This document shows, piece by piece, positions 34,901-47,700 of a DNA stretch of 64,000 bases; position 1 is the first letter of the stretch, and each line of letters begins with the position of its first letter. The DNA is from Echinometra lucunter (lineage: Eukaryota > Echinodermata > Echinoidea > Camarodonta > Echinometridae), in contig CM057159.1 in the NCBI GenBank assembly GCA_029962745.1, positions 27,463,510 to 27,527,509 on the forward strand, written 5' to 3'. Below the pieces are notes generated by a model that saw nothing but the letters and a program-made list of their open reading frames with translations, made no database searches and was not told the DNA's origin. A program made the position numbers and the translations under genes.

Positions 34901-37900
34901 ACATTACAAATCTAATACACTTAACCAAGCAATAATCACAAGGGGGAAAATTACCCACATCACAACTATCATTTCCATTTCATCGTAGGTAATGAATAAA
35001 TTATCACTTCTGGGTTACATCGACCACATGTAGCACTAATGACGTCATATCATGAGCTGACAAAATCTTTCAGTTATTTGGACAAGGAGATCAAATTATG
35101 AAGATTATAGCAACAAATAGTAATGTAAATATAAACACAGTGAACCAAAATGTGCAGAGTGCACAAACTTTGCCGTTTTGTCTCCGTTTTCTGTGTTTTT
35201 TCCTATAGAGAAACGGTATTGCACAAAATTCATCATTTTTAAAATGGCTACAGAGCGGTGATACAGGAGAGATAAAAGAGTGAGTTACAATTCTACAAAA
35301 CGTCTTCACCCTCACAACCTTTTGTTTATTTGTTGCCATTTTCTAACCGTTTTGTAGCCATTTTCTCGCCATTTTCCTCTATCCTTGCTTCTCAAAAAAG
35401 AGACAAAACAGAGAAAACTAGATGAATCTTCGACCACGCGTGGTCGAACTTTATGCCTCCGCCATTACCAAATCAGAAATAAATGGCACTTCATGTTGAT
35501 TTATTTTCATTTATACAATGACATCTTTGACCTTGACCTTTGACCTTGTGACCCTCAAATCTAATCAGATCACTGTCTCTCCCATATGCATACATGTGCT
35601 TAGTTTGAGGTTGATCGGTCAAATGGTTGTTGAGTTATTGTGAAAACGAACCATTTCTATGTACATAATGACCTCTAAGAGCTTTGACCTTTGACCTTGT
35701 GACCCCAAAATCTAATCAGATCATTGTCCCTTCCAGGCGCATACATGAGCCAAGTTTGAAGCCAATCTGTCAAATGATTCTTAAGTTATCGCAAGAACGA
35801 ACCATTTTTATGTGTATTATTACCTCTATGACCTTGACCTTTGACCTTATGACCCCAAAATCTAATCAGATCATTGTCCCTTCCATGTGCATACATGAGC
35901 CAAGTTTGAAACCAATCTGTCAAATGGTTCTTAAGTTATCGCGAGAACGAGCCATTTTTATGTGTATTATTACCTCTATGACCTTGACCTTGGACCTTGA
36001 GACTCCAAAATCTAATCAGATCATTGTCCCTCCCATATGCATACACGAGCCAAGTTTGAAGTTGATCCGTCAAACGGTTCTTAAGTTATCGCGAGAACGA
36101 AAACGGGACGGACGGACGTACGGACGGACGGACGGACGGACGGACGACCCGAAAACATAATGCCTCCGGCAACCACCTACGGTGGGCGGAGGCATAAAAA
36201 CGGCTAACAGACAGCGAGTGGCCACAACAGAGCTAGCTTACTGTGAAAACATCACCTCCTTCGAGCTATCACTTCATGAAGTAAATGATGCTTTCTCATA
36301 CATTATTATCCTCTTGAGAGAGATAAAGACAAATCTATATAGTGTAGAAAATTTTCAATTTTTAGTACATTCCATACTAATTTTGTTAACTTTTCCATTT
36401 ACAATTTGAAGATGATTAGATCTATCAAGTAATGTTTGGGATAACTTGGAGGTAGATGACTTGACTGCAAAATGCAAAATTAAAGTTAAGCAATGTCATC
36501 ATATCAACAAGAATACATCAGAAGACATTTCAGATTAGATGCCACACTTTCAGTGAAAAAAAGAAGATATTATCTCTTAAGTGCCCCATAGGGGACAAAC
36601 TCTGTTTTAAAGAAACATGAATTACGGTAATGCCTTATGCCCCTCTGCCTGGCTTCTCACAGATGGTATATTGTTAATTATGATGGGTCCCTTTTCATAA
36701 AACTTGTTATCAATAATAAGTTGCAATAACTGTTAAAAGCTACTCAAATCTCTGCATCTGCTTAGCTGAGAGCAAATTTGTCATAGAAATGTGGCAGTTG
36801 TTACTGATAACAAGTTTAATGAAATAGGGCCCTGAACAAAAGACTACAGTATACTCACCAAGAACTAAACTGGCAGCATATCCCCATGGTGCCTGAGTCC
36901 AAAGCAACCCAAGACCTGATGTATATACATACTCTGCTGTACCATTTATGTACCCTCCTCCTACCCATGTAGCTGAAAACAATCAGAGAAAGAAAAGCAA
37001 TGAGATAATAGGAAAGCTTTATTAATATTATCATGAAAATTCATCGAGTCGTAATGAAACCTTTCCCCAGTCAAATGGAAATGCTTCTTGTGCAATTATC
37101 CAGCATCATAAAATATACCATATCAGAAAATAAAATATCATATTCATCATTTCTGTAAAAGTATTAGCAAAATGTTAAAAAAACAACAAGAATTCTAACA
37201 TATGGCAAAATAGGTGTACACATTTTCTTACTCAACTGACTTTTCAAATGAAATCATAATCCATAATCAGGCCAAAGAAAAAAAAACGATAAAAATGACC
37301 ATATTCCATGTGTGTCCTACTCATCAGAAATTATATACTTCGACCATATAAAATGCTGACCTAATTTGAAAAAAAGAACATGAAACTATTTTTCTGCAGG
37401 CCATTCTTCTATTTTAAAATTCATACATTAGACATTACAGAATTGGTATTCCTTTTTCTAAATTTGAAAGTGTTTAAAATAGTCTGCATTTCTATTGGGA
37501 ATGTGGGATGTTATTCCATGTGTGTCCTACTCATCAGAAATTATATACTTCGACCATATAAAATGCTGACCTAATTTGAAAAATAGAACATGAAACTATT
37601 TTTCTGCAGGCCATTCTTCTATTTTAAAATTCATACATTAGACATTACAGAATCGGTATTCCTTTTTCTAAATTTGAAAGTGTTTAAAATAGTCTACATT
37701 TCAATAAAGGTAAGGTATCAAATTGTATTTCTCATGATCCTAATTAAGTGCAGTCATCAATGGCAATAATAATAATGATAATTAGATAAATTCATATAGT
37801 GCAGTTACTATATAGATATACTCTACTGCCCTGTGATGTAACAGAGCAATACATCATACTCAGATCAGCATCTTAAGTTAACTATCATAATACATTTTGT

Positions 37901-38698
37901 AACAGAGGCATGCTTGAGACTGAAAAATTCCTTGTTTGCTTTCAATCTTCAGGTACGCATTGCATATTGAGATCGTTTTAGCACTAGGGATCATACTCAG
38001 TGATCCTCAAATTGGCAAATGAACGTAATCACTAAGAAAAGGTCACACCTGTTATAGCAATGCGGATGGATGCAAAGTGGGATGTTATGCCCATAACAAT
38101 GTCACGTACTACCTCATTCTAAGTTGAACCCCCAAGCTTGTAAATGATATGGGACCTGTTTAGCATACAACTAGTGCACTAGCTAGGATGGTCTGACTTC
38201 ACGCATGGTTCTAATGTTATCAATGAAATAGGCCACAGAAACACTATAAACTAGGATATTCTTGGTCTGAGGTCATCCTCATTTCCACTACAAACACAAC
38301 CTTTAGGTTATCTGATGTGTATGATGATCAGGAAGTCCTTTTAATCCCGGCTTTTGTTTTGCTTGCTTTTAAATATATGCCATCTATCAAAATATAAACA
38401 GAGTCATATTCCAATCTAATAGATTTGCAGTGTGGTTGTGAAGGTGATTTTGATGAAAATTCTGATTGTTTTGCAAAGGAAGTTCAACGTGAAGTGCAGA
38501 TGCCTTGTGTCTGTCATATTATGGTGACAAGGGCATGTAATTAACCTGCTTATCATACCCCTACAATTGCATGAGTATTTGCGGTTCCACAGCTTTCTAA
38601 ACACTATGATGATGTTGAATGATGATGAAGATGATCATGACAATGGTAATGAAGATGACAATGATGATAATGATGATGATGACAATGATGATGATGAA

Positions 38699-38749
<51 letters not shown>

Positions 38750-41700
38750 AATGATGATGGTCATGAAAATTATGATAAGGACGATGATGATGATGATGCA
38801 TTCTTGTATAGCACTGGTATTTGGCTTGAATGGGTCCCTCATTGTTCAAAAATGTCTCACATAGTTCTCAATTTGTCAATTTACTGTAGTTATTCATTTA
38901 AAACACTACATAATTTTATGCATTAATAAAACAGACTTGCAGTTGATGTATGTAGGGCTATGAGCGGCACTACGCTCACTATGCTCATAGGAGGAAGATC
39001 CTTTAAAAAAAGAAACATGTTCATCATTCTGTTATGTGCAAAGTGGTTCTATCCGAGGTGACATTTGGATTTCATTACTATCGCAAACATTCTCCATATC
39101 ACATTGAACAATGACTGATTATCACTACTCTGGGAGAGTGAGGATCCAGCATTACCAAAGGCTAATTATTTCAATGTGATTGATGAGCACTTATTAATAC
39201 CTCACCTAGTGAAGATAGTATATGCACAATCCATTCATTTACATTTTGCTTGATAAAAAATCAAGCAAATGATGGTTTCAGCGCAATTCAGTGAAATTTC
39301 AATGCACACTTAATAGACTTAACCTGTCAACCACTGAAATTTAGCATTCCCTGAGGTTTAAAACAAGAGCCAGAAAGCAATGGATTAAAATGTGATGTGG
39401 GAAATGCTCTAATAAATGACAAATTACACATGTTGACGACCAAATTCTCTCAGTCCCATATGCTCAGTACACTGTTAGAACAGAACTTATTTAAAAATCA
39501 TTAGATTGGTTAAAATTTGAACCTACCAGCAGTTATCAAAAAAATTTGTATGTTAAAGATGGTGTCTAGGGGAGTGTAACATAAAAAATACAATCAATCT
39601 TACGATTGATATCAATCGTAAGTCTATGGCAAAGCATTTATTAAAGAGATACAATTGATTGTAAGATTGATTGTATCTCTTTATGTTACACCCCCCAGGT
39701 TTGGTAAATCTCATATAAGTTTCTTTCACTATTTCAGTTTTATTAAATCATTAAGATATGTAGGATATTGAATAAAAACTCATTTATATGGGTGCATTTT
39801 ACAATAAAAATGTCAAAACCTTAGTTTTCGGTCTCCGTAAACAGCGACAATGCAGCATCAAAAAGTGCCTGCACACGTGGAAAAGCAACAGGAATTCTAT
39901 TGTGCGATAAACGCAAAGAAGCGCTGTGAATGTTATGTGGGAGCCGTTGGCCTGCAGGGGTCATAGCGTATGGCTGAGTTAAGCCATTCGGGGTCCGCCC
40001 ACATGACCGAAGGCCCGCGAGACCGAAGGCCCGCGAGGCCGACTTTTCTCGTATCGTATTTGCCTTCATTACAAATAATGCGCTATCGGTATATGAAATA
40101 ATTATGTCTCCTTTAGCATGTCTAGTCCTCGTTTCCGGATGTTCCACACCTTCCATGAAAAACATTCGCTGCCCTTTAATACTTATTAAACTTCCTTCTG
40201 GCACAGGAATTGGTCAGAGCGGTGTGATAACATAAATTACAATTGGCTATTTTCGGCCTTGCGGGCCTTCGGTGAAGTGGGTTGTCACCAGCCATTCTAT
40301 CATGTTCCTTTCAGACATTTACACTAAAATTCATTGGAAATAATGAAAGGAATATCAACGATCTCACATACATATCTTTATCTGCAAGGTGGACAATGTG
40401 AGACCATACTTGATCAGTTTCATGTCAATTCTCTTTTTGCTACCAAAACTAAAGACCACCTTTAAACAAATGGGGATTTTTAAAACAACTTTTAGTAGGT
40501 TCATATTTTAAACAACCTACTGATTTTTAAACAACTGTTCTAACGTTCATACAGAGGCCACCCATTTCCCATTGGCAAAGGGTAAATGATGAATTTTCAT
40601 GATCCTGAATTTGTGATAATAATGATCATAAAATTAATAATTCATGGGTTACACAACCACTTTTTCCACATTTGAGGGAGAATACACCTGTACCCTGCCT
40701 TTACAAGATACAAAAAAATAATTATGCAATATCACATGCAAAACCTTTTTGTAAGCCTATATCGTCTTCCTTTTTATCAGTCGCTTTGTGTTCTATTTGT
40801 ATTACTGCAAACAGTAAGCTAATCAGCTGATGGCATCTCTATAAACAGGTGTATTTTTATACAAACCTGAATGAAAAATGAATAGATCAAGAAAATAGAG
40901 CACAAAGAAAGAGCTGAAAACTGCCTTTTGTAGATTCACCATCCTGTCCTTAAATCAGGATGTTTCTGCAGTAGATGACCATTTTTTTTAAAAATCTGAT
41001 GCTCTCATTTCAGCTCTAGGGCCTATAGTACAGTGATTCCGTTGAGAGTTGAGCTATGAATATCACTTAGCCCTAGAGCATCTCTCTCTCTGCTTCAGAG
41101 AACAGAAAAATACTCCAATCCACTGGAGAGATGGGGAAGAAACGGATATGAAAAGAGCATTCTCATATCTCTCACCTTCTCTTCATTCCATTATCTATCC
41201 TTCTCCCTTTCACTCTCCACCTCTCTCTCTCCTCAACCCCCTTTTTTTTTCTCTCTCTCTCCCTCTCTCTTTCTCTGATTCTTTGTTTTCACATCCTTTT
41301 CTTCTCTCTGTTAATCTCTATCTCCCTGTTGCACTGCAGCATGCAAAAACAAATGAACCGTTGAATACTAAGCGTGAGATGATTCGGGCTGGTGTCTATG
41401 GAAAATATGCCTTATACTGAAAATAAATCCAGCTCAACGGGTTACTTAAAGCAAGCAGTGCAATGCAAGATGAAGATATGAACACTTTTTGCTATTGTTT
41501 AAAAAAAAATAAATAAATAAAAAAAACCCTTTTGTCAAAAGATCATATAGAAAGAGATCAGACATTGACATAGTATACAAAATTTCAAATGAATTCTGAC
41601 TGAAAACACATGAAATCCTACTGGTTTCTTTTCTGATTAAAACATGTACACTAGAACAAATTTTCCTTCTTTTACACTCACACAGAGTGAACAGGGGAAG

Positions 41701-44700
41701 CCATTTTGTTTGCATTACCTTGCTCTAGCCTAATGGACAAGTAATTTGATTTATCATTTGTTGAGACGGGCGGCATCTTACACCTCCATTAGTTGCCATG
41801 ATGCTTCAGGTTGTTACTCTGTCCTGCTTTACAGGTATGACAAACTCCCTTCACTTTTTATTTTTTTTCCTCATGCAAGGAACGGTGGTGAGAAGAAAGT
41901 ATTTATGCTTTCCATTTGTAATGGATTTAGTAAACATTTCAATTTTATATGGTGTCAAATACAACTCACATGTTAAGATATTTTCAAAACAGCATATATT
42001 TCATGATGTTCCCTTCATAAAATGCACATTTCAACATATGCCTCATGCCTTCATGTAATACTTTTTTGAACTTTTGAGATCTGAATGTATTAATACATGG
42101 AGGGAAAGCAGGATGCTAATATAAAATCCTTTTAGTTGTTTATACATCCCTAGTATAGAGCATTCACTTAGCACATGTCATATCAGTAGTAAGGTGCAGA
42201 AAATTCAGATGTACACTTTTGTAAACATAACAATCTTGCAGGCTAACAATACAGAAATGACTCCACATCTCTTTTTATCAATTCATAGAAGGCTCTGGGA
42301 GATGGTTAGAGAGCATTGTTCAATTCCATTAGAAACGACAGAGAAATGGCTAATTGAATTCCCTCCTCAACGATACTTCCTTAGCGATGTAACAATATCC
42401 CTGAATAAGAGATCTCATTGCATCTGACGTCCGTACAAGCTGTCATATTTATACTATACCTATCCCTCTTTGTATTGGTGTATTTCAGTGGTTTTTGCTC
42501 TCATGTAGAGTACTGTCAGAAACTCATGATGGCCTTCCCATTTTTGCTCTCAATTTCTTTGTTCTAACTACTCTCAATTCTCACTTTTCATTTCTCTCTC
42601 TGACATTCTCTACCTCTTCTGGCTTGTCTGAGAGCCTGTTCCATTATCTTTTCTGATGTAACTCGTTGACAAAAATTGCTTTCAAGTGACGCATTCCAAC
42701 ATTTCACATGCTTTTTACTATCGCGTTTGCCTTGTAGATTGTTTGGAGGAAGAGGGAACACATTTCCAGAGCATATAAGCATTTGAAAAATTGCTTGGTG
42801 ATGAATAGTGTATTGATCAATGATGGGCACTTTAGAAATATTGGCCTTTCCATTCTCTTTCTTTCTCATTATACAAAACCAGACAATCCTATTTTGTTGG
42901 CCTTCTCAGTCATTAGGCATAACATAAATATCATTTGATTATGTTCATGTCCATGGGAAGGGGGGGGGGGGTGGCCTGGCTGGTTGTATGACACATTCCC
43001 TAATGGCAATCCTCTGCATCATTTCACTGCATTAACCAAAGCCCAAACTTTGACCTCTGACCCGTCATAACTTAACCCTAACCCTAATCCTAATCCCAAC
43101 CAGGGAAAAAATCAACTGATTTTTTTTTTCTGAGGCTACTCTTCTACATTGTATTACAGTTAACACTGGACCTATGAGAATTTCAGGGGCTCTTTTTAGC
43201 AATTCAGGGGCAAATTCGCCCCCAGCCCTCATGTAATTTTTTTCCCTCCATGCAACCCATTTCCTAACCCTATACTTTTGACAAAATAAAACCCAGCATA
43301 TGATGTCAGAATATAATATGTAGGAGCACTGCTGGACTACAATGAGCAACTGTTGCAAAAGTGCAAATTAATTGGCAAGAAAATTTTGATTCTTTTGCAA
43401 AAGAAAAATTAAAATTGGGTGATAGAGCAAGTTATTCATTCATTTTTAAATAATCAACTAATTAATTTATTTATCTATCTATTTATTTATATATTTAAGT
43501 AATTATGTATTTATATCTATACGTTCATTTCCTAAAATGAGGTGGATTGTCCTTTCAAGAGGGATTGATTTTGAATTTTTGAGTCATAAAAAAGAGACAA
43601 CATTCAGTTCTAAGCATCCAAACTGTTGTAAGTCAATACCTACTATTTCCTGGTACAAATAATAAATACCATCCACTTCATTCTAAAAAGACTGTATTGC
43701 TCTGTGTTAAGAACATTTCAATGTAGTATAAGAACATAAAATGATTTTGCAATGGTAATAGTTGAATTCAGTGAAATTCATGTTGATCCTTTACATTCAT
43801 TCACTCCATTCAGAACCTATTGCTTCAATTCCCAATCAAATAAATTCAATAATGCTGAAGATACAGAGGGAAATTCCAATAATAGCAGTCATGCATCAAA
43901 CTAGTCCACTCCAGGGTTATATTGAGAACAGCCCTAAAGCCACTCTCATCTTTCAAAATTCAATTTCATGAAATACAGTAGAATCCATATAGATTTCATT
44001 GAAGTTAAATGTAGAGCCAGTCTAATTAGAGACAGGCCAGCTCTCTTACTCCTTTTGTCAAAACAAGCCCCCTTCATTCCCTAAATATGAATTTGGGACC
44101 ATCTAACCAAAAATAGATACTCTACATTTAGAAGAGTTTTAGGATGAAACTTGTTTTCTTGCATTCGCAATTGCACCCGAGTGAGTTTCAAACCAAATAC
44201 CATCATCATGTATTTATGGATGAAACTCTTCTACCTGCTCAATACACAACACAGAGCTGTACTCATAATTGAACTATTTGTTATTCTGGAGAAACGGTCG
44301 TGGGAAGCAAAAAAACAAATTAAATTTGTTTTGTATGCATAGAATATACAAACGCTAGTGTAGATGTATGTATGTCTTTCTCCGGGTGCAAAAGCCTGCA
44401 TTATGCATAGTGTGTAATGCGATATATGCAGCCTGTTGCTTGTGGGTTTAGTGGAGGTGGATAGGGATTCGCTGAGGGGCTATGTACCACTTACCTTCTT
44501 GGGACTGCCATATGTGAACGGATATGCTGCACTTTTTGACCTTTCAGTGTGCTAGTACTAATTAAGTATTCAGATAGAAGTGAATGGCAGTGAAAGAAAA
44601 CCAGTTCTTGAGGCATAATGAATGACAATATCTTAAACTCATAAGAGGTTTTGCTACCTGTAATAGATTTGTATGAGATGGCTAGGTAAAGAAGATGACT

Positions 44701-47700
44701 GAATGAGTTTCAATAAAATACAATTCATCAAAGTATCATCAATAAATGCTGATCAAAGAGAGGTGTTGCGAACTAGTTTCAGGATTGTGAATCAAAAGGT
44801 ACGAGTTCAAATCCATGCCACAGTTGTAGAGTCCTTTGGCAAGACATTTATCTACATTTGCCACATTCAGCCAAGGTGTAGTAAGCAGATACCTATAGTA
44901 AGCAAATAATCACCGTTGGTGAAGGTGATGAGTAAACTATCACTTACGAGGCGATCTGGATGTAGCTATCTTTCTGAAGCGAAGCTGAGGAAAGATAGCA
45001 TGTACAGCCAGATCGCCAAGGAAGTGATAGTTTGCCTCTTCACCTGAAACCCAAAGGTGATTATTTGCTTTATATTCCACATCTGAAACCATTCTACTAC
45101 ACAAAAAGGAAATAACATTTTATTTCCTTACAATAAAGAAAGTTTTAAAATTCAAAGTTTAATTTAAAAACAGAGTTAAGAATTTTCGACAACTGCCTAG
45201 CGTATAACCTTCTTAGCTCTAGCGCATATCTTGTGACCATGTAATACGCGCGCGCGACTAAGCTTGCTTTACCTCTAGCTAGGTATTGTGACGTCACAAA
45301 GGAAGAAACTTGTAATTGCCGCGCGCTCTGCTGCGCGTATGCGATGGCCTGTATAAGCGTGTACGGTTTGGTTTGTGCAAGCAGAGAATTATGTTGGCAA
45401 AATTTGTTGGCAGATTCATCACACGGGTCACTAACTTTTATTTCGCGCGTACCCAAAACTATTGATAATGCGTTGTGAATGTATGGGCTGAAGTGATCAT
45501 CAGCGAAATACAAACCCTGCCAACACTTACAGGTCACAAACTTTTCTTATCGGGTGGTGATTGATGGCAAAATTACACTCTATCACGTGATTCAATTTTG
45601 ACCAATCCTACAGCAACATCCTTAGTATATGGAATATAATATCAAATGTTACTATTATCATTATCAAAACTGGTACCATTTCAGGAGTGATGGTATCTCT
45701 CAATGAACTTCAAGAAATGAAAAAGAAAGACTGCTTAAATGTGACAGAATTCCTTGACTCACAGGAGATGACTAGCTTCACATCTCATGATGATTGCACA
45801 GTGCAGAGGTATGAAAAGGCCATCGTGAAATCCTAAGATATCCTTCTAGACAGACAACCCATATGACTGATAGCTCATGAGAATGACATAATTAAAGGCA
45901 TTGGCTAACTTTGTGAGCAGCCGATTCAAAAAATTCTCAAACTAAAATGAAACATGTGTATGAGTATTTGTATTTGTACTCAAAAACCCTGAAACCAACC
46001 ATAATTTGGATTGAAAAACTGTTAGTAAGATGCAAACTGCGATTTATTATTTTTGATCTCAGAGACAATAAATAAGAGGACCGTTTTGCTCGATTAAAAA
46101 AAAAAATGTTATTTGCGCCAATACACACAGTGCGGTCCGGTGAGCCATGCGCGCATGTGCACTCCTTACGTCTAGTCTGTGCAACCGACCCTTATATATT
46201 TTTCAAACAATGGTTCACATTTCTAATATTTAAAAATACTTCCTGTGGATATTATACTTTGAAACTTTCAGACTGGTATTTTTACACTATAACCCTTATT
46301 TTATCCCATTTTCAAGTAGCAAAATGAGGTTTTTTAAATTATAACAAATAACCAATGCCTTTAAGATATAAATGGAGATAGGTAGCAAGTTGTTGATCTT
46401 GTGGGCTGTCCTGTACATGACTAGTCAATCTGTGAACCCTCTAAAAAGTGGCTATATATAGAAGGCCAACAAAATTGACATTGTTGGTCTCATAATCCTT
46501 TCTAAAAAAATGACAGAAGGCCCAAGAGACTGAAAATGTCAAAAGAATTATTCATAAGGACATGGCCTTTGGTAAAGAAATGAAAGAAGAGATCAACTTG
46601 CATGTGAAAATCAGAATGATATATAGAAAGTGACTATGCTCTAGCTGTGCTGGTTTATCATGTTTCAGACATTTTGTCATGACTAGTCTGCTGAATGCAA
46701 AACATGGGACTCCAAGGAGATGTCTTCAAACAAGACTTCAGGAGGTGACTCAGGCACATCCTTACATTATCCTTCAAGTTACATTCAGAGAGGGGGATAT
46801 AGAGCATGAGCATCAAATGAAATAGATGGAGAGAGAGAGAGAGAGAGACAGAGAGAGACAGAGACAGAGACAGAGACAGAGACAGAGAGCAAGCATGGGG
46901 AGGAATTAAAGCAGCGGGACAGAGGGGAAGAGGGGAGCTCGAGGAGGAGGGGGAGGAGGAAGGGGAGGAGGAGGAGGGGAGGGAGGGAGAAGTGAAGAAG
47001 AGAGAGGGAGATGTAAGTATGGGGAAAATGAAGGTTAACCATTAAGAACAAGAAAAGAGATAGTGAGGGAAAGAGAGATGAAATAAGAGAGATTAATGGA
47101 GCTCTGGGGTGGGAATGGAATAACAGTCAAGAGTAAAGAGGATGACTGCTAACATTCTAACAACAGGAAAGGATTGCAAAAAAAGGTAAAGGGACCAATA
47201 AGTTATTGGTACATGAGCAACACAAAAAAGGCAACTTAGAATAAACAAACATCAGACAATGTAAGCAAAGAGGAGAAGAGGAGAAGAGGAGAGATGGAAT
47301 TAGTGATTGGAATGGGGAGCGCACTACAGATAGAAAGGGGGATGAGAGGCAAAATGGAAAGAGAGAAAAAGAAAACAGAAATTAACAAGAATGAAAGAGG
47401 AAGAGAGACAGATACAGAGAGAGCAGGATAAAAAGTGAGGGCTAACGAAGATAACAGGATGGAACAAACTCCAGTCACATCTAGTGCAGAGGATTAGAAT
47501 AATTCCATTAAGGTAATGGTATTAGGTGAGGGCTAATATATTTATCGTCCTTCTCATACCTCACCGTCGTGTGTGGTTCAATGACATTTATGGTGCAGGA
47601 TTCAATACCACCCAAAGATGGGATAATCCTGCCCATGACTTGGATAATATCACATTCGCTGGTGTAGCCTAGCTTGTTCAGGGGGGGGGGGGGGGTGTTT

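Noticed and set aside
35516..36110. Regularly spaced tandem repeat considered as a CRISPR array
   Set aside because: Units are 140-160 bp and contiguous, without unique spacers, inside a transposon-like element of an animal genome.
35684..36160. 158-codon open frame on the plus strand
   Set aside because: It is created by the tandem repeat of the 35451-36197 element; the translated units just mirror the DNA repeat and end in the GGAC array.
38567..38926. Asp-rich 119-codon frame and Met/His/Ile-rich frames on both strands
   Set aside because: GAT microsatellite read in different frames; no flanking splice sites or domains.
39821..40204. 127-codon minus-strand frame inside SLC5A7 intron 1
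   Set aside because: No recognisable domain, overlaps a GC-rich inverted repeat, and lacks splice context; more likely part of an inserted element.
45145..45537. 130-codon minus-strand frame
   Set aside because: No domain or compositional support; lies in a CG-rich repeat-like segment next to a fold-back element.
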